From Rhodospirillaceae bacterium (GTDB lineage: Bacteria; Pseudomonadota; Alphaproteobacteria; Thalassobaculales; Thalassobaculaceae): a stretch of DNA of 64,000 nucleotides. The position numbers were made by a program, and so were the translations under genes. Each line of letters begins with the position of its first letter. The stretch's first letter is position 1. Below the pieces are notes generated by a model. It saw only the letters and a program-made list of their open reading frames with translations, did not search any database and had not been told where the DNA came from. The stretch covers positions 62,001 through 126,000 of the forward strand of contig JAGYJX010000010.1 of NCBI GenBank assembly GCA_018401495.1, in the 5' to 3' direction. Positions 18,832 to 26,723 of the stretch are shown here, piece by piece.

Positions 18832-19866
18832 ATGCCCGAGAAGCCCTTCGACCCGTCCACCGCCTCGCTCGACGAGATCCGGGCGCTGTTCCGCGAGCTG
18901 CCGGGGCCGGATCTCGAGGCCGGGACCCAGGCGGCGGCGCGCGACGCCCAGCTGACCAAGCCGCGCGGCGCGCTCGGCCGCCTGGAGGAACTGGCGGCCT
19001 GGCTGGCGACCTGGCAGGGTCGGCACCCGCCGCGCCTGCAGCACCCGCGCACCGCGGTGTTCGCCGGCAACCACGGGGTGGCGGCGCTGGGCGTGTCGGC
19101 CTACCCGGCCGAGGTGACCGCCCAGATGGTGCAGAACTTCGTGGCCGGCGGCGCCGCGGTGAACCAGCTCTGCCGCGACCTTCGATTCCGACCTCCGGGT
19201 CTACGAGCTGGCGCTCGAGCAGCCGACCGCCGATTTCACCCAGGGTCCGGCGATGGCGGGCGAGGACTGCGCCCGCGCCATGGCCTACGGCATGATGGCG
19301 GTCGAGCCGAACCTCGACGTCCTCTGCCTCGGCGAGATGGGCATCGGCAACACCGACCTCGGCTGCGGCGCTGTGCCTGCGCGCTGTTCGGCGGCGAGGC
19401 CGAGGACTGGGTCGGCCGCGGCACCGGCGTCGCCGGCAAGGCGCTCGAGACCAAGATCCGGGTGGTGCGCGAGGGCGTGGCGCGGCACCGGGGCGCCGGC
19501 GATCCGCTCGACCTGCTGGCGGCGCTCGGCGGGCTGGAGCTGGCGGCGATCGCCGGCGCGGTGATGGCCGCCCGGCTGGCCCGCACCCCGGTGGTGCTGG
19601 ACGGCTTCGCCTGCACCGCGGCGGCGGCCGTGCTGTGGAAGATCGACCCGAAATCGCTCGAGCACTGCATCGTCGGCCACCGCTCGGTCGAGCCCGGCCA
19701 TTCCCGGCTGCTGGAGGCGATCGGCAAGGAGCCGCTGTTCGACTTCGGCATGCGGCTCGGCGAGGGCTCGGGCGCGACCCTGGCGCTCGGCGTGCTGCGG
19801 GCGGCGGTCGAGTGCCACGCCGGGATGGCGACCTTCGCCGATGCCGGCGTCTCGGGCCCGGCCTGA
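18832..19866 (+). CDS. cobT: Nicotinate-nucleotide:dimethylbenzimidazole phosphoribosyltransferase CobT, frame broken three times
   Basis: Makes alpha-ribazole phosphate from nicotinate mononucleotide and the lower ligand base. About 343 residues after removal of three extra bases near 19181, 19350 and 19373; the three together restore the original frame. Visible family segments: KPRGALGRLEELAAWLA, VFAGNHGVAALGVSAYP, MVQNFVAGGAAVNQLC, then in the shifted frame YELALEQPTADFTQG and LCLGEMGIGNT, and again in frame GTGVAGKALETK, HRSVEPGHSRLL and GMRLGEGSGATLAL. The corrected middle would read GNTTSAAALC, a strongly conserved motif. Indels are the likely cause. Confidence 0.9.
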   Translation: MPEKPFDPSTASLDEIRALFRELPGPDLEAGTQAAARDAQLTKPRGALGRLEELAAWLATWQGRHPPRLQHPRTAVFAGNHGVAALGVSAYPAEVTAQMVQNFVAGGAAVNQLCRDLRFRPPGLRAGARAADRRFHPGSGDGGRGLRPRHGLRHDGGRAEPRRPLPRRDGHRQHRPRLRRCACALFGGEAEDWVGRGTGVAGKALETKIRVVREGVARHRGAGDPLDLLAALGGLELAAIAGAVMAARLARTPVVLDGFACTAAAAVLWKIDPKSLEHCIVGHRSVEPGHSRLLEAIGKEPLFDFGMRLGEGSGATLALGVLRAAVECHAGMATFADAGVSGPA

Positions 19867-19870
19867 CGCC

Positions 19871-20485
19871 ATGACCGGATCCCCCGACGCGCCGCGCCCC
19901 TGGACCGTCGAGTCGAGCCGGGCCGGGTACAGCGACCGCTTCCTGACCCACCGGATGGACCGCTGCGTCACCGACCGCGGCCACGTGCTGGACCCGTTCC
20001 ACGTGCTGGAGCTGAAGGAGTGGTGCCACGTGGTGGCCGTGACCGAGGCCGGCGAGCTGGTGCTGGTGGACGAGTACCGGCACGGCGCCGGCGTGGTGGT
20101 GCGCGGCCTGCCGGCGGGGACGGTCGAGGCCGGCGAGGACCCGGCGCTGGCGATGCCGCGCGAACTCGCCGAGGAGACCGGCCACACCGCCGCGACCTGG
20201 ATCCGGCTGCCGACCATGTGGGCCAACCCGGCGATGCAGACCAACCGGGTCCACAACTTCCTGGCGCTCGGGGCGCGCGCGACCGGCGGCCAGACGCTCG
20301 ATCCCGGCGAGTCGATCGCGGTGGTCCTGAAGCCGGTGGCGACGGCGATCGGCGAGGTCATGACGGGGGCGTGGACGACCCACGGCCTGCACGTCGCGGC
20401 GATCCTGGCGGCCCGCGAGTACGCAATGGCCCGCGCCGCCGGCGATCCGCGGCTGGCGCCGCTGGCGGCACCGGCCGTCTGGTAG
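19871..20485 (+). CDS. Nudix hydrolase
   Basis: A 204-residue phosphohydrolase with a perfect Nudix box, beginning GTVEAGEDPALAMP and continuing RELAEETGH (G-x5-E-x7-REL-xEE-x-TG-type), which binds the catalytic metal. The ATG at 19871 lies four bases after cobT stops, so expression is coupled. Sequence around DEYRHGAGVVVRGLPAGTVE resembles ADP-ribose/ADP-sugar pyrophosphatases; the exact substrate cannot be told. Association with cobT may be positional only. Confidence 0.9.
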   Translation: MTGSPDAPRPWTVESSRAGYSDRFLTHRMDRCVTDRGHVLDPFHVLELKEWCHVVAVTEAGELVLVDEYRHGAGVVVRGLPAGTVEAGEDPALAMPRELAEETGHTAATWIRLPTMWANPAMQTNRVHNFLALGARATGGQTLDPGESIAVVLKPVATAIGEVMTGAWTTHGLHVAAILAAREYAMARAAGDPRLAPLAAPAVW

Positions 20486-20490
20486 CGCGT

Positions 20491-21330
20491 CTACTCGCCG
20501 GTCTGCAGCAGGCGGCCGTCGCGGCGGGCGCCCGCGAACGCCCAGGCGAACACCCCGGCGCCGATCGCCACGTACACCGCGTCCAGGGCGAGCGCCCCGG
20601 CCAGCAGGTCCCAGCGGAACACGTTGTGGACCATGACCGCGCGCATGCCCTCGAAGACGTAGGCCGACGGCGTCGCCCAGGCCAGCCACTGGACCGACTC
20701 CGGCAGGGTCGAGACCGGGTAGTAGACGCAGCTGATCGGCGCGAACGCGAACAGCGCCACCCAGGCCAGCGACTCCGCACCCAGGCCGTAGCGCAGCACC
20801 AGCGCCACGATCGCCATCCCCATTCCCCAGCCCATCAGCATCAGGGCGACGAAGAAGGCGACCAGCGGCAGCCCGAGGTCGAACAGCGAGAACCCGTACA
20901 ACAGGATCGCGATCACCGCCGCCACCCCGGCCCCGAGGCCGGTGCGGATCAGGCTCATGGTCATCAGCGCCGCCAGCAGTTCCCACGGCCTGAGCGGGCT
21001 GACGAACAGGTGCCCGAGGTTGCGCGACCACATCTCCTCGAGGAAGCAGATCGAGAACCCGATCTGGCCGCGGAACAGGATGTCCCACAGCAGCACCCCG
21101 GCGATCAGCACCCCGGCGGCCTCGGCCAGCCAGTGCGAGTGGGTGACGAAGAACTGGCTGATCAGGCCCCACAGGATCATCTGGATGGTCGGCCAGTAGG
21201 CCAGCTCGGCGATCCGCGGCCAGGACCCGCGGATCAGGTACCAGTAGCGCCGCACCATGGCGGCGATCCGCCGGCCGGAGGCGAGCGTGCCGGTCTGGGC
21301 GCGGCGGCGGGGGATGGCGACAGCGCTCAT
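20491..21330 (-). CDS. ABC-2 type transporter permease
   Basis: A 279-residue inner-membrane protein with about six hydrophobic helices, starting MSAVAIPRRRAQTG. Segments LAYWPTIQMILWGLISQF, SRNLGHLFVSPLRPWELL and PISCVYYPVSTLPESVQWLA are typical of ABC-2 exporters of the NodJ/YadH kind. Its start overlaps the stop of the ATPase gene (ATGA, 21327-21330), so the two form one exporter. Substrate unknown; lipid, polysaccharide or drug export are all possible. Confidence 0.88.
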   Translation of the reverse strand: MSAVAIPRRRAQTGTLASGRRIAAMVRRYWYLIRGSWPRIAELAYWPTIQMILWGLISQFFVTHSHWLAEAAGVLIAGVLLWDILFRGQIGFSICFLEEMWSRNLGHLFVSPLRPWELLAALMTMSLIRTGLGAGVAAVIAILLYGFSLFDLGLPLVAFFVALMLMGWGMGMAIVALVLRYGLGAESLAWVALFAFAPISCVYYPVSTLPESVQWLAWATPSAYVFEGMRAVMVHNVFRWDLLAGALALDAVYVAIGAGVFAWAFAGARRDGRLLQTGE

Positions 21331-22094
21331 TGCGCGGCCTCCGCCGCGTCGCGGCCGGTGCGGCGATCGCGGGCGATGTCCAGGAACACGTCCTCCAGGG
21401 TTTCGCGCCCGTAGCGCGCCAGCAGCTCGGCCGGCGCGCCGCGGTCGACCACCCGGCCGCGGCGCATCATCAGGACGTCGTCGCACAGCCGCTCGACCTC
21501 GCCCATGTTGTGCGAGGCCAGCAGGATGGTCGCGCCGGCGGCCTCGCGGTACTCCTCGAGGTAGCGGCGCACCCAGTCGCCGGTGTCCGGGTCGAGCGAC
21601 GCCGTCGGCTCGTCGAGCAGCAGCACTTCCGGCCGGTTGACCAGCGCCTTGGCCAGCGACACCCGGGTCTTCTGCCCCGCCGACAGCTTGCCGGTCGGCC
21701 GGTCCAGCAGTTCGGCGAACTGCAGCTGGCCGGCCAGCTCCGCAACCCGGGCGCCGGGCTCGTCGACGCCGTAGAGCTCGGCGTAGACCCGCAGGTTCTG
21801 CTCCACGGTCAGCCGGTGCGGCAGGTCGACATAGGGCGAGGAGAAATTCATGCGCGACAGCACCGCGTAGCGGTCGGTGGCGAGGTCGTGGCCGAGCACC
21901 CGCACCGATCCGGCGGTCGGCGTCAGCAGGCCGAGCAGCATGGAGATCGTCGTGGTCTTGCCGGCGCCGTTGCCGCCGAGCAGGCCGATCGTGCGGCCGG
22001 ATGCGGCGGAGAAGCTGACCTCGTCGACCGCCACGACCTCGCCGAAGGTCTTGCGCAGGCCGCGGACCTCGAGGGCGTCGGGCATCGGAGTCAC
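21327..22094 (-). CDS. ABC transporter ATP-binding protein (exporter type)
   Basis: A 255-residue ATPase with Walker A GGNGAGKTTT near residue 40, signature LSAGQKTR, Walker B VLLLDEP and the switch histidine in LLASHNMGE. The LSAGQ variant of the signature and the ending TLEDVFLDIARD are common in ABC-2 exporter ATPases of the NodI class. The start could be the ATG at 22094 or 22085. Overlaps the permease start by four bases. Confidence 0.9.
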   Translation of the reverse strand: MTPMPDALEVRGLRKTFGEVVAVDEVSFSAASGRTIGLLGGNGAGKTTTISMLLGLLTPTAGSVRVLGHDLATDRYAVLSRMNFSSPYVDLPHRLTVEQNLRVYAELYGVDEPGARVAELAGQLQFAELLDRPTGKLSAGQKTRVSLAKALVNRPEVLLLDEPTASLDPDTGDWVRRYLEEYREAAGATILLASHNMGEVERLCDDVLMMRRGRVVDRGAPAELLARYGRETLEDVFLDIARDRRTGRDAAEAAQ

Positions 22095-22197
22095 CGGTAG
22101 GAACGGGGCATTGAAGGCCCGCGGAAGATAGGTGCCTGTCGGCGGCGCGGCAACCGCCCGGCGGCGGGCGCAACACGGGCCATCGATCAGGTGGGGG

Positions 22198-22271
22198 TGG
22201 AGCGGGTGAAGGGAATCGAACCCTCGTATGCAGCTTGGGAAGCTGCCGTTCTACCATTGAACTACACCCGC
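22198..22271 (-). tRNA. tRNA-Gly (anticodon CCC)
   Basis: The minus strand folds into a full cloverleaf: acceptor GCGGGTG pairing with CACCCGC, D-arm GTTC/GAAC, anticodon stem GCAGC/GCTGC with loop TTCCCAA (anticodon CCC), T-arm AGGGTTCGATTCCCT, discriminator T and an encoded CCA. Length 74. It reads GGG glycine codons. Confidence 0.96.
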
Positions 22272-22434
22272 ACGCTGGCCAGAACATGCGTCAGCGGGTT
22301 CGATCTTGCAAGTCCGGCGTACGCCCTTTCACGAACCCGATGACCGAAGGCGCGGAGGGTGATAATATATTAACAGGCGATGACTTATGGCTTGGGCAGA
22401 ACGCCCGGATCGATCCGAGAATCAGGAGAGCGCC

Positions 22435-23547
22435 ATGGCTACCGTTTCGACCCCGGTTTCCGGCCTGTCGGCTGTTGCCGACGACGCGACCGACACCGGC
22501 ACCCTCAACATCACGTCCGGCACGCTGATCGCCGCCAGCCTGAACGGCATCACCGGCTACTCCACCATCAACGTCACGGCCAACGCGGCGCACGTCGTCG
22601 ACGTGCCGTCGACCATCCTGGCCAACACCAGCGGCACCATGACGATGGTCGTGGACAGCACGATCGGCATCTCCTTGACCGCCGCCAAGCTGACCGGCAC
22701 CCAGCTGAAGGTCAGCGTGACCGCCTCCGAGGGGGCGGATTCCCTGATCGGCGGACCCGACGACGACACCCTGGTCGGCGGCGAGGGCAACGACTCGATC
22801 GTCGGCGGCGCCGGCAACGGCGACGACCGGCTGGACGGCGGCGCCGGCAACGACTCGATCCGCGGCGGCGACGGGGCGGACAGCCTGTTCGGCGGCGACG
22901 GTGCCGATCTGCTGTACGGCAACGTCGGCGACGACCTGATGTCGGGCGGCAGCGGGCTGGACTCGCTGTTCGGCGGGCACGGCAACGACACCATGGTCGG
23001 CGGCGACGGCAACGACCTGATCTGGGGCAACGCCGGCGCCGACTCGATCCTCGGCGACGCCGGCGCGGACATCGTGTACGGCAACCAGGGCAACGACACG
23101 ATCAACGGCGGCGACGGCAGCGACACGCTGTTCGGAGGCCAAGGCAACGATTCGATGAACGGCGGCGCCGACGGCGACGTGGTGTTCGGCAACCTCGGCG
23201 ACGACATCCTGTTCGGCGGCGACGGCGCCGACACGCTGTACGGCGGCCAGGGCACCGACACGCTGTCGGGCGGCGCCGGCGCCGACCTGCTGGTCGCCAA
23301 CGCCGGCAACGACCTGATGATCGGCGGCACTGGCGGCGACGTGTTCTGGCTGGGCGTGCCGGACGGGGCCGACACCATCAGCGACTTCGACTACGCCGCC
23401 GGCGACCGCATCAGCCTGTCGGCCGGGGTCACCTGGTCGTCGGCCGACGTCGCCGGGGTTGCGGTCGTCACGTTCTCGACCGGAGCCACGGTAACCCTGA
23501 CCGGCGTGACCTCGTCCTCGGTGGTCGGCGACTGGTTCATCGGCTGA
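22435..23547 (+). CDS. RTX (hemolysin-type Ca2+-binding repeat) protein, probable type I secretion substrate
   Basis: A 370-residue acidic protein. The start is the ATG at 22435 with AGGAG seven bases upstream. Residues about 1-100 form a Ser/Thr-rich beta region without a signal peptide; residues about 100-310 carry a long run of nonapeptide repeats of the type GGxGxDxLx (for example GGEGNDSIV, GGAGNDSIR, GGDGADSLF, GGQGNDSMN), which fold as a calcium-filled parallel beta-roll. The end (DTISDFDYAAGDRISL ... VVGDWFIG) resembles the usual C-terminal cap before the uncleaved secretion signal. No catalytic domain or secretion gene is next to it. AT-rich DNA at 22360-22380 upstream may hold its promoter. 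Confidence 0.9.
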   Translation: MATVSTPVSGLSAVADDATDTGTLNITSGTLIAASLNGITGYSTINVTANAAHVVDVPSTILANTSGTMTMVVDSTIGISLTAAKLTGTQLKVSVTASEGADSLIGGPDDDTLVGGEGNDSIVGGAGNGDDRLDGGAGNDSIRGGDGADSLFGGDGADLLYGNVGDDLMSGGSGLDSLFGGHGNDTMVGGDGNDLIWGNAGADSILGDAGADIVYGNQGNDTINGGDGSDTLFGGQGNDSMNGGADGDVVFGNLGDDILFGGDGADTLYGGQGTDTLSGGAGADLLVANAGNDLMIGGTGGDVFWLGVPDGADTISDFDYAAGDRISLSAGVTWSSADVAGVAVVTFSTGATVTLTGVTSSSVVGDWFIG

Positions 23548-23634
23548 GTCTCCGACCCACCGCGGCCAACTCGCGGCGGCAACGGAACTCACGGGGCCTC
23601 TCATGGTTTCAATTTGGTGACGGACAGCCGGGCG

Positions 23635-23662
23635 TTGGACTTCGGACCCCGACGCGCATAAT
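23635..23662 (+). promoter_or_regulatory. Predicted sigma-70 promoter of apaG
   Basis: TTGGAC, a 16-base spacer, then CATAAT, 34 bases before the apaG start. Good match for a housekeeping promoter in a GC-rich genome. Confidence 0.5.
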
Positions 23663-23695
23663 TCTCCGCTTGTTGGGGAGTCCGAGGATGGATCG

Positions 23696-24088
23696 ATGTA
23701 CAGCCTTACCACCCACGATATCCGGGTAACCGTTAAGCCGGTCTATCTGGAGGAGCAGTCCTCGCCGGAGGACGGTCAGTATGTCTGGGCCTATCAGGTC
23801 CGGATCGAGAATCTGGGCGAGGAGACGGTGCGGCTGCGCAACCGCTACTGGTCGATCACCGACGCCCACGGCCGCACCCAGGAAGTCCGCGGCCCCGGCG
23901 TGGTTGGCGAGCAGCCGCTGCTGCGGCCCGGCGACAGCTTCGAATACACCAGCGGATGCCCGCTGCCGACACCGTCCGGCGTGATGGTGGGCTCCTACGA
24001 GATGGAGGCCTCGAACGGCGAACGCTTCGAGGTCGCAATTCCGGCGTTTTCGCTCGACAGCCCGCATCAGCGGGTCAGCCTGAACTGA
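23696..24088 (+). CDS. apaG: ApaG protein
   Basis: A 130-residue FnIII-like single-domain protein with the family pattern [40 protein letters not shown] and [14 protein letters not shown]. ApaG proteins are linked to Co2+/Mg2+ resistance in enterobacteria, yet the molecular function is unsettled; the fold may bind pyrophosphate or partner proteins. Stands alone with its own promoter-like sequence. Confidence 0.95.
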   Translation: MYSLTTHDIRVTVKPVYLEEQSSPEDGQYVWAYQVRIENLGEETVRLRNRYWSITDAHGRTQEVRGPGVVGEQPLLRPGDSFEYTSGCPLPTPSGVMVGSYEMEASNGERFEVAIPAFSLDSPHQRVSLN

Positions 24089-24113
24089 TCACGCCAGCGT
24101 GACGGGCCGAGCT

Positions 24114-24143
24114 TTGATCCGGTCTGTCGTCAGGGCGTATAAG
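24114..24143 (+). promoter_or_regulatory. Predicted sigma-70 promoter of folE
   Basis: TTGATC, an 18-base spacer, then TATAAG. It would give a transcript with a leader of about 80 bases before the folE start. Confidence 0.45.
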
Positions 24144-24149
24144 GGACGT

Positions 24150-24230
24150 TAATCCCGGCACGAGCCTTCGTGCGCTTCGGCAACTGGCTCTGCCCCTCGG
24201 GGCATCCCCTCCCGAAACAAGGATCGCGAA
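24150..24230 (+). ncRNA. Structured folE mRNA leader (candidate folE-type cis-regulatory RNA)
   Basis: Two short hairpins are visible: GCACGA/TCGTGC at 24158-24173 with a four-base loop, and TGCCCC/GGGGCA at 24191-24204 with a two-base gap. A conserved RNA motif upstream of alphaproteobacterial folE genes has been described from comparative genomics; this leader has the right location and gene, but I cannot test it against the motif model. Confidence 0.35.
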
Positions 24231-24863
24231 ATGACGCCCTACGACAACGCGCTGGCCAAGCCGGACGACACGGTGGTGACCACCGCCCACCGCAAGCCGA
24301 CCCGGGAGCAGGCCGAGCGAGCGGTCCGCACGCTGATCGAGTGGATCGGCGAGGATCCCGACCGGGAGGGCTTGGTCGACACTCCCGCCCGGGTGGTGAA
24401 GTCCTACGAGGAGCTGTTCGGCGGCTATCTCTTCGAGCCGGCCGACATCCTGGCGCGGACCTTCAATGAAGTCGAAGCCTACGACGAGATCGTGCTGCTC
24501 AAGGGCGTGCGCTTCAAGTCGTTCTGCGAGCACCACATGCTGCCGATCGTCGGGACCGCCCATGTCGGCTACTTCCCGCGCGGCCGGGTGGTCGGCATCT
24601 CCAAGCTCGCCCGGGTGATCGACGCCTACGCCCGGCGCATGCAGATCCAGGAGCGGCTGACCGCGCAGATCGCGCACGCCATCCAGACCGTCCTGGACCC
24701 GCTCGGCGTGGCCGTGGTGATCGAGTCGGAGCACCAGTGCATGAGCCTGCGCGGCGTCCAGAAGGAGGGGGTGGCGATGGTCACCACCCGGATGCTCGGA
24801 TGCTTCAAGGACGACCCGGAGCGTCGCCGCGAGTTCATGCACCTGATCGGCCGCTCCGGCTGA
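24231..24863 (+). CDS. folE: GTP cyclohydrolase I FolE
   Basis: Converts GTP to dihydroneopterin triphosphate, first step of folate (and queuosine) synthesis. 210 residues. Zinc and catalytic motifs are intact: [12 protein letters not shown] and [12 protein letters not shown], with [12 protein letters not shown] near residue 45. The ATG follows an AAGGA site. argE starts six bases after its stop, so the two are co-transcribed. Confidence 0.97.
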   Translation: MTPYDNALAKPDDTVVTTAHRKPTREQAERAVRTLIEWIGEDPDREGLVDTPARVVKSYEELFGGYLFEPADILARTFNEVEAYDEIVLLKGVRFKSFCEHHMLPIVGTAHVGYFPRGRVVGISKLARVIDAYARRMQIQERLTAQIAHAIQTVLDPLGVAVVIESEHQCMSLRGVQKEGVAMVTTRMLGCFKDDPERRREFMHLIGRSG

Positions 24864-24868
24864 CCGCG

Positions 24869-26056
24869 GTGGCCGTCGCAAGCGCCGCCGGCGACCGCCT
24901 GGAGCGGGCGATCGCCCTGACCGCCCGGCTGGTCGCCCACGACACCACGTCGCGCAACTCCAACCTGGCGCTGATCGAGGACGTGCGGGCGTATCTCGCC
25001 GACCACGGCGTCGAGGCCCGGCTCACCCACGACACCGGCGGTGCCAAGGCCAACCTGTGGGCGACCATCGGGCCGCCGGTGGCGGGCGGGGTGGTTCTGT
25101 CGGGACACACCGACGTGGTGCCGGTCGACGGCCAGACCTGGGCCTCGGATCCGTTCGCGCTGTCTCGTCGCGACGGCCGCCTGTACGGCCGCGGCACCTG
25201 CGACATGAAGGGCTTCGTGGCGACGGCGCTGGCGATGGTGCCGGAGATGGTGGCGGCGCCGTTGCGGGTGCCGATCCACCTGGCGCTGTCGTACGACGAG
25301 GAGGTCGGCTGCCTCGGGGTGCGCGGCATCATCGCCGACGTGACCCGCAACCTGCCGCTGCCGCGCGCCGTGATCGTCGGCGAGCCGACCTCGATGCAGC
25401 TGATCGGCGGCAACAAGGGTACCCGCGTCTACCGCACCACCGTCACCGGCCTGCCGGCGCATTCGAGCCTGCCCAGCCAGGGCGCCAACGCCATCGTCGC
25501 GGCGGCCGGGCTGATCGGCTTCCTGGAGGAACTCGGCCACGAGCTGGCGGCCGGCGCCGACCCGGCCTCGCCGTTCGACCCGCCGTGCTCGACCTTCAAC
25601 GTCGGGGTGATCGAGGGCGGCACCGCCCACAACATCGTGGCCGAGACCTGCCGGGTGATCTGGAGCGTCCGGCTGGTGCCGACCGACGACGCCGACGCCA
25701 TCGAGGAGCGGGTGCGGGCGTTCTGCGCCGAACGGCTGGAGCCGGCGCTGAAGGCCAAGGCGCCGCACGCCGGCGTGGTCACCGAACGGCTCACCGACGT
25801 TCCCGGCCTGAGCCCCGACCCGACGTCGGCGGCGGAGGCGCTGGTGCGACTGCTGACCGGCCTGAACGCCTCCGGCGTGGTGGCCTACGGCGCCGAGGCT
25901 GGGTTGTTCCAGCAGGCGGGCATCCCGGCGGTGATCTTCGGCCCCGGCAGCATCGACCAGGCCCACAAGGCCGACGAATGGGTGGCGGTCGACCAGATCG
26001 CCGCCTGCGCCGACTTCCTCGGCAAGCTCACCGACTGGGCGCGAACCGCGGCGTAG
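24869..26056 (+). CDS. argE: Acetylornithine deacetylase ArgE
   Basis: Zinc aminoacylase that releases ornithine from N-acetylornithine in arginine synthesis; M20 family, 395 residues from a GTG at 24869. Metal ligands and catalytic residues appear in LSGHTDVVPVDG, GRGTCDMKGF, SYDEEVGCLGVRG and VVAYGAEAGLFQQAG, and the dimerisation domain includes VTGLPAHSSLPSQGANA. The GTG is selected because upstream codons overlap folE in another frame. argF and argD lie 3.6 kb further on the other strand. Confidence 0.92.
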   Translation: MAVASAAGDRLERAIALTARLVAHDTTSRNSNLALIEDVRAYLADHGVEARLTHDTGGAKANLWATIGPPVAGGVVLSGHTDVVPVDGQTWASDPFALSRRDGRLYGRGTCDMKGFVATALAMVPEMVAAPLRVPIHLALSYDEEVGCLGVRGIIADVTRNLPLPRAVIVGEPTSMQLIGGNKGTRVYRTTVTGLPAHSSLPSQGANAIVAAAGLIGFLEELGHELAAGADPASPFDPPCSTFNVGVIEGGTAHNIVAETCRVIWSVRLVPTDDADAIEERVRAFCAERLEPALKAKAPHAGVVTERLTDVPGLSPDPTSAAEALVRLLTGLNASGVVAYGAEAGLFQQAGIPAVIFGPGSIDQAHKADEWVAVDQIAACADFLGKLTDWARTAA

Positions 26057-26059
26057 CGG

Positions 26060-26703
26060 CTACGCCTTCTCGAACGTGAAGAATTCGGCGTAGCGCCCAC
26101 CGATGCTGCGAGAGTGCAGCGTTCCGGCGCCCTCGGCGGCGCGGGCCGCGAACCAGGCGCCGACCTCGGGGCGGTGGGCGACGTGGAACTTGCCGAGCCA
26201 CCAGGCCAGCAGGCGGCGGAATACCGGCCGGCAGGGCGGCGGCGTCGCCGAAATCGACGACGTGGATGCTGCCGCCCGGCCGCAGCCGGGCCAGAGCGTT
26301 GTCGAGCGCCTCGATCGGCCCCGGGATGATCGACAGGGTGTAGGAGAACACGATGCGGTCGAACGGCGCCGCCAGGCCGAAGGTCGCCGGCGTGAAGCTC
26401 TGGGCGTAGGCCTGGACCAGCGGGCACCCGCCCGTCCAGGCCGGCGCGGGACACCGCGGCGGCGGCGGTCTTCAGCATCTCGTCCGAGGCGTCCAGCCCG
26501 AAGAACCGCGCCTCCGGGTAGCGACGGGCCATCTTCACCAGGTTGCGGGCGGTGCCGCAGCCGACCTCGCACACCGTCTCGCCGGGGCGCGCGCCGAGGC
26601 GCTCGATCAGGCCGTCGCGCCCGAACAGGTAGTACTTGCGGGTCAGGTCGTAGACATGGCGCTGGAGCCGGTACATCCGGTCCATCGACACGCGCGCGTC
26701 CAT
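26060..26703 (-). CDS. btaB: BtaB-type SAM methyltransferase of betaine-lipid synthesis, frame broken twice
   Basis: Class I methyltransferase, about 213 residues after correction. It begins MDARVSMDRMYRLQRHVYDL, then shows the SAM-binding motif I VCEVGCGTARNL and the acidic loop FFGLDASDEML. Frame breaks near 26431 (one extra C) and 26226 (one extra G) join it to FSYTLSIIPGPIEALDNALA and FRRLLAWWLGKFHVAHRPEVGAW. It lies 20 bases downstream of btaA and should N-trimethylate diacylglyceryl homoserine to give the betaine lipid DGTS. The partner gene makes the assignment strong. Confidence 0.87.
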
Positions 26704-26723
26704 GCCGGGCTCTCCGGCGAGGG

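Noticed and set aside
22198..23547. Integrated element at tRNA-Gly
   Set aside because: No integrase gene and no duplicated tRNA 3' end within the window.
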